This document shows positions 52,067 through 60,388 of a stretch of DNA of 64,000 bases, piece by piece. Each line of letters begins with the position of its first letter. The first letter of the stretch is position 1. Made by a program: the position numbers and the translations under genes. Below the pieces are notes generated by a model. The model was not told the origin of the DNA and searched no databases. It was given only the letters and a program-made list of their open reading frames with translations. The stretch comes from Endozoicomonas sp031844845 (GTDB lineage: Bacteria > Pseudomonadota > Gammaproteobacteria > Pseudomonadales > Endozoicomonadaceae). The DNA lies in the NCBI RefSeq assembly GCF_031844845.1, contig NZ_JAVRMB020000007.1, positions 10,741 to 74,740 of the forward strand, in the 5' to 3' direction.

Positions 52067-52540
52067 ATGCGTCATTACGAAATCGTTTTTCTGGTCCATC
52101 CTGACCAGAGCGAGCAAGTACCTGCCATGGTTGAGCGCTACACTCGCGCTATTACCGAAAATGGTGGCAAGGTACACCGTCTTGAAGATTGGGGCCGTCG
52201 CCAGCTGGCTTACCCAATCAACAAGATCCACAAGGCTCACTACGTTCTGATGAACATTGAGTGTGGTAACGAAACCCTGGATGAGCTGACGGAAAACTTC
52301 CGCTACAACGACGCGGTTATCCGTAACATGGTTATTCGTCGTGATGAAGCTGTTACTGAAGGCTCCATCATGCTGCAGTCTGAAGAGAAGCGTGACCGTC
52401 GTGATGACCGTCGTGACGATCGTCGTGATGACCGCCGTGATGACCGCAGTGAAGGCCGCAGTGAAGGCCGCAGTGAAGAGCGTACCTCTGACGAAGCTGT
52501 AGAAGCCGTTGAAGACGAAGTAGAAGAGTCTGAAGAGTAA
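52067..52540 (+). CDS. rpsF: 30S ribosomal protein bS6 with a repetitive charged tail
   Basis: 157 residues; the ATG at 52067 follows TAAGGAG, and MRHYEIVFLVHPDQSEQVP is the standard bS6 start (a longer frame from 51983 is not supported). Residues 1-100 are typical bS6 up to NMVIRRDEAVTE. The tail is unusual: four RRDD units, then RSEG twice and RSEE, then a Glu-rich end, encoded by tandem 12-base repeats. bS6 binds bS18 on the 30S platform. Operon: rpsF-rpsR-DUF2232-rplI. Confidence 0.97.
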   Translation: MRHYEIVFLVHPDQSEQVPAMVERYTRAITENGGKVHRLEDWGRRQLAYPINKIHKAHYVLMNIECGNETLDELTENFRYNDAVIRNMVIRRDEAVTEGSIMLQSEEKRDRRDDRRDDRRDDRRDDRSEGRSEGRSEERTSDEAVEAVEDEVEESEE

Positions 52541-52618
52541 GACCTGACTGTTTATAGTCAGGCTCATGCTTAATCCGGCTTTTTACCATACAAGCATAAA
52601 ATTCAAGGAGACGTTGTC

Positions 52619-52843
52619 ATGGCACGTTTTTTCCGTCGCAGAAAGTTCTGCCGTTTTACCGCTGAAGGCGTGAAAGAGATCGATTACAAAGATCTGAACA
52701 CTCTGAAAGCTTATGTATCTGAAACTGGCAAGATCGTTCCTAGCCGTATCACCGGTACCAAGGCTCGTTACCAGCGTCAGCTGGCAACAGCGATCAAGCG
52801 CGCTCGTTACGTGGCCCTGCTGCCATTCACCGATCGCCACTGA
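52619..52843 (+). CDS. rpsR: 30S ribosomal protein bS18
   Basis: 74 residues, MARFFRRRKFCRFTAEGVKEID to YVALLPFTDRH in the family pattern. It binds 16S rRNA beside bS6. AAGGAG precedes the ATG. The priB gene that lies between rpsF and rpsR in E. coli is absent, as in Pseudomonas. Confidence 0.98.
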   Translation: MARFFRRRKFCRFTAEGVKEIDYKDLNTLKAYVSETGKIVPSRITGTKARYQRQLATAIKRARYVALLPFTDRH

Positions 52844-52864
52844 TTTATTCATAGGGTATAGCTG

Positions 52865-53737
52865 ATGCGTGGACTGGCGGAACTGGCAATGCGTGGCCCG
52901 AAACAGGCAATGGTCCTGGCCATGGTGTTCGCCTGTATTCCCATGTTGTTCTGGGTGAGTGCAGCCATTATTTCTTTGGTAGTACTGCGTCGTGGTACTG
53001 CTGAGGGGCTGAAACTTCTCGCCTGGGCGGTGTTGCCGGGCATAGCCTGGGCAGCCATGGGACAGTTCTCCACGATCATTGGTTTGACAACTACCGTCAT
53101 GTTGGCACTGGTATTACGCCAAACGGTTTCCTGGCAAAAAACGCTACTGGCGCTGTTGCCAGCCGGAGCATTGGTTGCTCTGGTGATGGCTCAGCTGGCT
53201 CCACAACAGATCTCCCTGATTAGCGATCTGGTCATGGCATTTATCCATGACTATGTTCAGCAGACAGGGCAGTCTACGGACGACTTGGTAGCAGGCCTCA
53301 GACCGCTGGTGGAATACGGTGTTATTGGTGTAGTCACCTGGTTTGACCTGGTGAGCTGCATACTTGGGTTAGTGCTGGCCAGATCCTGGCAGTCACAGTT
53401 ATATAACCCGGGTGGATTCCGTGAAGAGTTTCAACGGATTCGCCTGCCATTGACGGTGGCCATGGGGCTTCTGGCGTTCACCCTGGTGGGTGCCGCTTTC
53501 GTTCCTTTCCTGCTGGTGCTGGTTCCTGCAGCCACGCTGCCATTGCTGGTGGCGGGTCTTAGCATGATCCACGGGCTGGTAGGAATGAGACAACTGGGAA
53601 GCTTCTGGCTGGTAGGGTTTTACATCCTGCTGATCTTTGTCACGCAATTAGCGTACCCGGTCATTGTTTTAACCGCATGCCTGGACAGTCTGTTTGATTT
53701 TCGCGCCCGCGCGGCAAACCGACTGCATAAGGGATGA
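52865..53737 (+). CDS. DUF2232 membrane protein
   Basis: 290 residues with seven or eight membrane helices. The N-terminal ~15 residues are basic (MRGLAELAMRGPKQ). The family is related to the YybS-type membrane proteins and is found between rpsR and rplI in Pseudomonas and relatives. Function is unknown. It is 21 bases after rpsR and 30 before rplI, so it is in the same transcript. Confidence 0.85.
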   Translation: MRGLAELAMRGPKQAMVLAMVFACIPMLFWVSAAIISLVVLRRGTAEGLKLLAWAVLPGIAWAAMGQFSTIIGLTTTVMLALVLRQTVSWQKTLLALLPAGALVALVMAQLAPQQISLISDLVMAFIHDYVQQTGQSTDDLVAGLRPLVEYGVIGVVTWFDLVSCILGLVLARSWQSQLYNPGGFREEFQRIRLPLTVAMGLLAFTLVGAAFVPFLLVLVPAATLPLLVAGLSMIHGLVGMRQLGSFWLVGFYILLIFVTQLAYPVIVLTACLDSLFDFRARAANRLHKG

Positions 53738-53767
53738 CGGGTACCAGATAATATAGAGGCTAGCGAA

Positions 53768-54214
53768 ATGGAAGTGATCCTGCTCGAAAAAATTGCCAAG
53801 CTTGGCAAGCTGGGCGATAAGGTCACCGTTAAAAACGGTTATGGCCGTAACTTTCTGATTCCTTTTGGTAAGGCTCTGCCTGCCACTGCTGTGAATCTGA
53901 CCACTTTTGAAGTTCGTCGTTCCGAGCTGGAAAAGGCCGCGACTGACCAGCATAGTGAAGCTGAGAAGCGTGCTGCTGAAATGGCTGAAATCGAACTGAC
54001 GCTGGTTGCCAAAGCTGGCGACGAAGGCAAGCTGTTCGGTTCTATCGGTGCCCGTGACCTGGCTGAAGCCATCACGTCTGCCGGTGTTACTGTTGCCAAG
54101 AGCGAAATCCGTCTGCCAGACGGCCCGATCCGTGCTGTTGGTGAGTACGATGTTGGTGTTCAGCTGCACACTGATGTTGCTGCAACGATTAAGGTATTTA
54201 TCGAAGCTGAGTAA
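53768..54214 (+). CDS. rplI: 50S ribosomal protein bL9
   Basis: 148 residues. The N-terminal RNA-binding part starts MEVILLEKIAKLGKLGDKV and has GYGRNFLIPFGKA; a long helix links it to the C-terminal domain (GKLFGSIGARDLAEAI). It is the last gene of the rpsF operon and is followed by a strong terminator at 54236. Confidence 0.98.
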   Translation: MEVILLEKIAKLGKLGDKVTVKNGYGRNFLIPFGKALPATAVNLTTFEVRRSELEKAATDQHSEAEKRAAEMAEIELTLVAKAGDEGKLFGSIGARDLAEAITSAGVTVAKSEIRLPDGPIRAVGEYDVGVQLHTDVAATIKVFIEAE

Positions 54215-54235
54215 TTGGCTCGATTGACCGATTGT

Positions 54236-54272
54236 AAAAACCCGGGACTCTGGTGAGTTTCCGGGTTTTTTT
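54236..54272 (+). terminator. rho-independent terminator of the rpsF operon
   Basis: AAAAACCCGGG and CCGGGTTTTTTT around a 14-base interior, with seven T at the end. Confidence 0.9.
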
Positions 54273-54367
54273 ATATAAATAATTTGTAAGGCACGCGGTG
54301 ATTTGTGAACGTGTGTGGATTTTTGTGGTCATAAAAAACTCGAATCATAAAATTGAGGGAATAGAAA

Positions 54368-54472
54368 ATGCCAAATTTCGTTGGTACTTTTGCTATTGCT
54401 CAGCAAAGTCAGGAAAGTCAGGGGGTTAATGGGTTAACAGGGTGGGCGACAGGAGTTTCAGAAGATGCCTGA
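54368..54472 (+). CDS. short upstream frame overlapping the next gene (34 codons)
   Basis: MPNFVGTFAIAQQSQESQGV is its start, preceded by GAGGGAA. It ends at TGA inside the first codons of the 612-residue gene (ATG at 54465), an 8-base overlap. This is the arrangement of a translationally coupled leader. It may also be a small remnant. No family is known. Confidence 0.4.
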   Translation: MPNFVGTFAIAQQSQESQGVNGLTGWATGVSEDA

Positions 54473-56303
54473 TAATCTGGCTCCGGTGCAAGACAACGTA
54501 AATAAGGATTCTCTGCTTCTCGGGCAAATACACGATCAGTCACAGGCAAAGAATACAAAGCGTGCTTTTTGTCGCGTGGTACTCAATGCCATGGAGGCCG
54601 GCATAAAATATATTGAAAGGTCTCTGAACGATTTCCATACCGATGGCAAACCACTGGAGGGAAGAAGCATTATTATTATTGATAAAAAGACTGAAGAATT
54701 ATTACGGAAACCTTCACCGGGTTCAAAGAGTTTATACGATAGGCTCTCTGATATCGGCGTGATGTTTGTTCATGTGGAAAATAAAGAGCATAAAAGTGAC
54801 ATTCACGACTTTATTAAGGAAAAATTTGGCACAGACAGTTTAAAAACCGGCATGGATCTTTTCAAAAAAATTCCACTTCCCCTCAAGGAGGAAGGTTTTG
54901 ACTATGGCCACTTCAGATCTGTGGCCTATCAGTTAATTTGTCCAGCCTATGCTTATTCTCTCGATAAAACATTAGATTCTGTTGCTGTAATTGATGCCGA
55001 CAGTTTAGCTCCCCTTGGTGCCAGAAGTATCTCTCTCAACGTTACAAGAGCCGCTATGCCCATTAGTTTAAGGGGTGGGATCTTTATTGATCAAGGGGAT
55101 GAAACTGAGATAAGCGTTCTTTTTGATTTTGAATTTTTTAAGACATTAAATGGATACACTTGGATAGAGATTAAAGGTATCGCAGATATCGTTATGATTG
55201 TTCGTATTACTTTTGCTTTTAAGGAAATCAATTCTCGGGCTGCGGCTAATGACCTGGCCAGATCTACTCTGGCTCGGATAAAATCATATATAGATGAGCC
55301 CAGATGGCAAATTAACAAGTCCGGAGATGAGTTACACCTTGCAGAATCTGCCTATATTACGCTTGGTAGCATCATTGATTCTCAATCTCAGATTGAAAAT
55401 ATGTGTTTTTTAAACTGCCTATATTTTGATAGATATTCCGTTCATGATTGTTCCGAATTTCTAAGTCTAAAATGTTTCAAAAGTGATCGGGACTTCCAGG
55501 CGTTATTACTGGGAACTATGTTAAATTCGGCATATGCCGCATCTCTGGTTAGAAGCTTAAAGGAAAATGCAAATGAAGACCCATCAATAAGGCTGTGTCT
55601 GAATTCTGAAAAACACGAACACTCGAAAAAAAATATTTATCCAACGATAAATGAATGCTGGGAGCAATATTCAGCTCAGGAGGGCGTTGATTATGAATTC
55701 TATTCTTTTGAAGATGCTGGCTTTGGTGTCATGTTTGATCGGCAGCAACTATCAAACATGACTCATTTATTTTCCAACCCCATGAAAGAGTGGGGGGTTG
55801 TTGGATCCGAGGAAGAATATTTGTGGGATGCTCAGCAGACGCTTATACAACCCCGCTTCCTTCCCATTGTTAGCGAAGCGCATGGAAGGGGTCTGAGGGA
55901 CGGGAATTTAACCGCAATAACCTCTTTAACAGAAGAAACAACCCCCGGAACCAGTGTAGATGGCATAGATTACAGTATAAAGTATGGTGCTGCCTCTGGT
56001 TTGCTTGATGAACTTATGGACAGATTCGGGTTGCAGGATGCCTGCAGCTCACTGGTTTACAGCATGGTCAGGGGCTATCTGTTTGGCCAGATACCAGGCT
56101 GTCTCCTGGGTGGCTTGGGTAGTACCTATTGCCACTGGATTGAACCCCGACTGGGTGATGGTCAATTGAAATCATTTCTGAGTTACGCCGTGCCCAAGAG
56201 CTTTTTGCTGGCAAGGGCTGCCCAGAACCCGGTTGGCACTGCCTGTAGCTTTATTGGCTATCAGGGAACCAGAACGATTATACAGAAACTGTTTCCGGGT
56301 TAG
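54465..56303 (+). CDS. orphan hypothetical protein (612 residues)
   Basis: No signal peptide. Residues 1-40 are polar (Asn/Gln/Asp-rich). The middle is mixed, with a strongly hydrophobic strand-rich part at about 185-265 (SLRGGIFIDQGDETEIS; ADIVMIVRITFAF). The C-terminal ~110 residues contain Gly/Ala-rich weakly hydrophobic segments (SMVRGYLFGQIPGCLLGGLG) that could sit in a membrane. AGGAG lies 11 bases before the ATG. No family or catalytic motif is recognised. It lies between rplI and dnaB, neighbours in E. coli-type clusters, so it is an insertion. Confidence 0.75.
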   Translation: MPDNLAPVQDNVNKDSLLLGQIHDQSQAKNTKRAFCRVVLNAMEAGIKYIERSLNDFHTDGKPLEGRSIIIIDKKTEELLRKPSPGSKSLYDRLSDIGVMFVHVENKEHKSDIHDFIKEKFGTDSLKTGMDLFKKIPLPLKEEGFDYGHFRSVAYQLICPAYAYSLDKTLDSVAVIDADSLAPLGARSISLNVTRAAMPISLRGGIFIDQGDETEISVLFDFEFFKTLNGYTWIEIKGIADIVMIVRITFAFKEINSRAAANDLARSTLARIKSYIDEPRWQINKSGDELHLAESAYITLGSIIDSQSQIENMCFLNCLYFDRYSVHDCSEFLSLKCFKSDRDFQALLLGTMLNSAYAASLVRSLKENANEDPSIRLCLNSEKHEHSKKNIYPTINECWEQYSAQEGVDYEFYSFEDAGFGVMFDRQQLSNMTHLFSNPMKEWGVVGSEEEYLWDAQQTLIQPRFLPIVSEAHGRGLRDGNLTAITSLTEETTPGTSVDGIDYSIKYGAASGLLDELMDRFGLQDACSSLVYSMVRGYLFGQIPGCLLGGLGSTYCHWIEPRLGDGQLKSFLSYAVPKSFLLARAAQNPVGTACSFIGYQGTRTIIQKLFPG

Positions 56304-56513
56304 TAAACAGCTGTCGGGTATATAGAAGAACGGTATCATCAGGACCTAACGCCCTCGACACCCTATCGGCCATGGTAAATTCATCTGGTGAAAAGTAGCC
56401 GGATTACCCATCATCTGCCTGCTGACCACTATCGATGAAAAATGGCTATTTCATCCGGATACCTGAATCAGTTATCCTGATCTGCCATCAGTCTTTTTTC
56501 TCAGATCACCAAT

Positions 56514-58967
56514 ATGCTGGATGCACTACCCAGAGAGCTTGAGCTTCCCATTGATGAAGCTACCATTGCCATCAAAACTCCCCCTCACTCAATAGAAGCG
56601 GAGCAATCGGTGCTCGGTGGCCTGATGCTGGATAATCAGGCCCTGGATCGGGTGGGTGATAAACTGACGTCGGATGCCTTTTATAATCCCGGACATCGCC
56701 TGATATACACCGCCATCAGTACCCTCAGTAACGAGACGAAACCCTTTGACCCACTGACCGTTGCCGAAATTCTGGAAAACCGGGGTGAACTGGATGACGT
56801 GGGTGGGCTGGTGTACCTGGCCGAGCTGTCCGGCAGTGTTCCCAGTGTTGCCAATATCAGTGCCTACGCCGACATTATTTTTGAGCGGTCAGTCCTTCGC
56901 AAACTGATCAACACCGGCCAGAAAATTGCCGACAGTGCTTATCACCCGGAAGGCAAAGACAGCAAGACCATTCTTGATGAAGCTGAACGACTGGTGTTTA
57001 ACATTGCCGAAGATCGTCCCAATACCGGTGGTCCGGTGGGTATCCGGGAGATTCTGGATAAAACGGTTAAGAAAATTGATGAACTCTTTCATACCGGCGA
57101 TGCCATTACCGGTGTCACCACCGGGTTTAAAGATCTGGATGTAATGACCTCGGGTCTGCAGGCATCGGATATGGTGATTGTTGCTGCACGACCTTCCATG
57201 GGGAAGTGTATTGTTTCTGGTAGTCGGGTTATTGATCCGGAGACTGGGGTTCTGGAAGTCATTGACGATATTGTAGCGCGTGAATCCGGAGCCCTGCTGT
57301 CATTGAATGATGATTTTCGTTTGACCCCTGCCAGTCCCACGGCATTTGTTGATGATGGTTTCAAGCCTGTTTTCAAAGTTACTACGGCACTGGGCAGAAC
57401 CATCGAAACCACCCTGACCCACCCTTTCCTTTCAGAGTCAGGCTGGCAGCAGCTTGGCGCACTCAAAGCCGGGGATCGGGTGGCGGTTCCCAGGGCGCTT
57501 CCGGTATTTGGCCGGTTGTCATTGGCTGAGCATAAAATCAAGGCATTGGCTTATGAGAAAGAACTCCCGGAAGTTGTCTATCAGCTGGGTAGAGAGCAGA
57601 TGGCTTTGTTCCTTCGGCATCTGTTTGCCTGTGATGGCAGTGCTTTCGTCCAGAAAAACGGGCAGTGTCGTGTCTCTTATTCATCGTCCAGTTTTAAACT
57701 GGTTTCAGGGGTTCAGCATTTGCTGCTGCGCTTTGGTATCAATGCCAAGGTGCGGGAAAAGGTCAATAAGTACGAAGGCGCTCAAGTGCCTTACGAACTG
57801 GAAATTCTGAACCAGTCATCTCTTAAAATCTTCATTAATGAGATCGGGATCTTTGCCAAAGAGGATCGTATTGCAGCTATTCAACAAGCTCTGGCAGAAA
57901 AACAGCCTCATGATAATTCTCATGACAAGAATGATACCCTGCCGGACTCTGTCTGCGACTATATTCTGAAGCTGAAAGGTGCACGCAGCTGGCGGGAAAT
58001 ATTCACCGCTGCGGGAGTCGAGTATCCGGAGAATTATAATCCTCATCTTAATGGTGTAAGCCAGCGTGGTCTCAGCCGTCAGCGAACCGCATTTTTTGCC
58101 GAAATGTTTAACGATGGTTACTTAAGAAACCTTTCCCGTTCCGATATCTACTGGGATCGTATTGTGGCCATTGAGCCTCAGGGGGAAAAGCAGGTTTATG
58201 ACCTGACTGTGGCGGGTACCCACAATTTTGTGGCAGAAGATTTTTACGTTCATAACACCACCTTCGCCATGAACCTGGTGGAAAATGCCCTGCTGAACAG
58301 CGAAAAAGGCGTGATGGTGTTCAGTCTGGAGATGCCCAGTGAACAGCTGATGATGCGTATGCTTTCGTCCCTTGGGCGTATTAACCAGTCCAAGGTGAGA
58401 AGTGGTCAGCTGGAAGAGGAAGACTGGCCCAAATTACTCTCGGCGGTGGAACGCATTAAAGATAAAAAACTGTTTGTTGATGATTCGGCCGGTATCAGCC
58501 CATCGGAAATGCGTTCCAGGGTTCGGCGAATTGTTCGCGAGCACGGTGACCTTGGGTTGATTATGATCGACTATCTGCAGTTGATGCAGATTCCGGGCTT
58601 TAGTGAAGGTCGGACCAACGAGATCTCGGAAATTTCCCGCTCCCTGAAAGCGCTGGCCAAGGAGTTCAAAGTCCCGGTGGTTGCTCTTTCTCAGCTGAAT
58701 CGGTCTTTGGAGCAACGACCGAACAAACGCCCGGTCAACTCTGATCTTCGTGAATCCGGAGCCATCGAGCAGGATGCGGACGTGATCATGTTTATCTACC
58801 GGGATGAGGTTTATAACCCCGATACGGAATACAAAGGCGTTGCAGAGATCATCATCGGTAAGCAGCGAAATGGCCCTATTGGTTCCTGTCGACTGGCGTT
58901 TATTGGTCAGTACACCCGGTTTGAGAATCTTGCGCCGGATGCTTATGGGCGTTTTGATGATGAGTAG
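56514..58967 (+). CDS. dnaB: replicative DNA helicase DnaB, intein-containing
   Basis: The 817-residue precursor holds a 467-residue helicase split by a 350-residue intein. Residues 1-231 are the N-terminal DnaG-binding domain and linker up to the Walker A loop VAARPSMGK. The intein is 232-581. The helicase resumes with TTFAMNLVENALL, then the Walker B region (LGLIMIDYLQLMQ), ELSQLNRSLEQRPNKRP-type motif and ESGAIEQDADVIMFIYR. The spliced protein would be of normal length (E. coli 471). DnaB unwinds the replication fork as a hexamer. Without splicing the ATP site is broken. Confidence 0.96.
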   Translation: MLDALPRELELPIDEATIAIKTPPHSIEAEQSVLGGLMLDNQALDRVGDKLTSDAFYNPGHRLIYTAISTLSNETKPFDPLTVAEILENRGELDDVGGLVYLAELSGSVPSVANISAYADIIFERSVLRKLINTGQKIADSAYHPEGKDSKTILDEAERLVFNIAEDRPNTGGPVGIREILDKTVKKIDELFHTGDAITGVTTGFKDLDVMTSGLQASDMVIVAARPSMGKCIVSGSRVIDPETGVLEVIDDIVARESGALLSLNDDFRLTPASPTAFVDDGFKPVFKVTTALGRTIETTLTHPFLSESGWQQLGALKAGDRVAVPRALPVFGRLSLAEHKIKALAYEKELPEVVYQLGREQMALFLRHLFACDGSAFVQKNGQCRVSYSSSSFKLVSGVQHLLLRFGINAKVREKVNKYEGAQVPYELEILNQSSLKIFINEIGIFAKEDRIAAIQQALAEKQPHDNSHDKNDTLPDSVCDYILKLKGARSWREIFTAAGVEYPENYNPHLNGVSQRGLSRQRTAFFAEMFNDGYLRNLSRSDIYWDRIVAIEPQGEKQVYDLTVAGTHNFVAEDFYVHNTTFAMNLVENALLNSEKGVMVFSLEMPSEQLMMRMLSSLGRINQSKVRSGQLEEEDWPKLLSAVERIKDKKLFVDDSAGISPSEMRSRVRRIVREHGDLGLIMIDYLQLMQIPGFSEGRTNEISEISRSLKALAKEFKVPVVALSQLNRSLEQRPNKRPVNSDLRESGAIEQDADVIMFIYRDEVYNPDTEYKGVAEIIIGKQRNGPIGSCRLAFIGQYTRFENLAPDAYGRFDDE
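57207..58256 (+). other. DnaB intein in the Walker A loop
   Basis: Splicing residues are visible. The first is Cys (CIVSGSRVIDPETG, block A). Block B has TLTHPF with the TxxH histidine. Block F is YWDRIVAIEPQGEKQVYDLT, with HNFVAEDF following, and the end is VHN with the penultimate His and terminal Asn. The next extein residue is Thr. In the middle a LAGLIDADG-like motif (LFACDGSA) and a following SSSFKLVSGVQHLLLRFGI resemble homing-endonuclease blocks C and D; a second acidic motif is not obvious, so the nuclease may be degenerate. Confidence 0.93.
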
Positions 58968-59059
58968 CGAATACGGTTCCCCCCTCTGTTTATTATTTTG
59001 CCTGATGAGCCGAAAATGATTAAAGCCAACAAATATTATCAGGGTGCAGGGGGTATTCT

Positions 59060-60388
59060 ATGGATGGAATTCCTAAGGGTGGCGAGAATAAATCTCCTTC
59101 GGATATGCAGGTAAATGAAGATAAACAGGCTAGGGGGCACCATTCCGGGAGGGGGGTAAAGTCTGACGAAGGCGAAAAAAATATTCCGTTGTTGCCCCTT
59201 TCTTCTGAATCACACAATAGCTGCTCACAGGATAGACCGGTGTCGATTCCTGACTGGTCGGACGATGACTGGTCGGACGATGACTGGTCTGATGCCGGAG
59301 ATGACGTTGCTTCGGCTAGTGAGATTGATCAGGATGATGACTTACTCAGCGAGCCTGCTTACTCAAGCTGGAATCGTGATGAAGGTAGTGATTCAGAAAT
59401 AATCTTTATGGATACTGAGGATAGTAACTTTTCAGCTGTAATGGGTGATTTATGGAGTGACATCGACTCGGACAGTACGGCCAGACGGCAGAAAAAGAGC
59501 GGGAAGCCCGATAATTTATCGCTTGGCGATATTCCTGATTTAAGTGAATACATCACTGAATATCTTGATTCGGGAAAAGATCCATCAGAAATCAGAGAAG
59601 AGCTGGAGGTTGTACGTTATACCTCGTCCGGAGGTAGGCGGGTGGTAATGCGTAGTCGGTCTGTCGAGTCTGGTGGCAACGATGCAGATGCCACGTTGGC
59701 CGCAGATAACCAGGAAGCGATTTTTCTTAATTCAATCAAGAGCGATCATGTTATTGGCTTTATCGGTTACAAGGGGACTGCTGATAAAAAAGAAGTGACA
59801 TCCAGGCTTTATATGCAGGATGGGGGTGTGGATGTGCAGAAGGCTATTGCTTCGGTGGAAGATTCCGCGCGTATCAGTACCCTGAGAACCTGGTTATTGC
59901 ACTTGGCCAGGGGGTTGGCAGCCCTGAAAAAAGAAAACATCATACATCGTGATATAAAACCGGAAAATCTGCTGATTGACCAGAATAGCAAACACCTGCG
60001 TATTGCTGATCTGGGAAATGCCTTCCAGGTAAATAATAATAAGTTTCCCTCGGATGTCACTGGTTCAGAATTTTATTTAGCCCCGGAAACACGCGCGGGA
60101 AAGCTTCAGAATTTTCAGGCGGATATCTATTCCGCCGGGATCGCTTTTGTGAAGATCATGATAGACATGAACGTGCTCGATCTCACGACATGGCAAGAGT
60201 TCCAGGCACTTCATAACAGTAAACAGACACTCCCTCTCCCCCTGGCTAAGGATTTAGCCGGAGACAAAAGTGCTATTTCCCTTATCGTTCTGATAGAGCA
60301 AATGATTGACCTGAAGTCTTCCCGGCGACCTGATGCCGAATCCATTATTAAACAACTGGATGCCGGAACAGGCAAAGTTCAGAGCTGA
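59060..60388 (+). CDS. eukaryote-like Ser/Thr protein kinase with an acidic N-terminus
   Basis: 442 residues. The first ~150 are acidic and repetitive: DWSDDDWSDDDWSDAG near 65-80 is encoded by a 15-base tandem repeat, with more Asp/Ser/Glu stretches. The kinase lobe shows HRDIKPENLL (296-305), a DLG in place of DFG (317-319), APE (341-343) and the F-helix Asp in ADIYSAG. The glycine loop and the VAxK lysine are not evident: the expected place reads VVMRSRS. It may be an atypical kinase or a binding-only one. It ends 10 bases inside the convergent srkA gene. A weak AGGGGG precedes the ATG. Confidence 0.85.
   Translation: MDGIPKGGENKSPSDMQVNEDKQARGHHSGRGVKSDEGEKNIPLLPLSSESHNSCSQDRPVSIPDWSDDDWSDDDWSDAGDDVASASEIDQDDDLLSEPAYSSWNRDEGSDSEIIFMDTEDSNFSAVMGDLWSDIDSDSTARRQKKSGKPDNLSLGDIPDLSEYITEYLDSGKDPSEIREELEVVRYTSSGGRRVVMRSRSVESGGNDADATLAADNQEAIFLNSIKSDHVIGFIGYKGTADKKEVTSRLYMQDGGVDVQKAIASVEDSARISTLRTWLLHLARGLAALKKENIIHRDIKPENLLIDQNSKHLRIADLGNAFQVNNNKFPSDVTGSEFYLAPETRAGKLQNFQADIYSAGIAFVKIMIDMNVLDLTTWQEFQALHNSKQTLPLPLAKDLAGDKSAISLIVLIEQMIDLKSSRRPDAESIIKQLDAGTGKVQS

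Noticed and set aside
52380..52480. Short tandem repeats that could look like a CRISPR array
   Set aside because: The 12-base units are in frame within rpsF and have no spacers.
52046..52567. A 173-codon antisense frame over rpsF
   Set aside because: It is the mirror of the Arg/Asp repeats and gives a Thr/Val/Phe low-complexity product.
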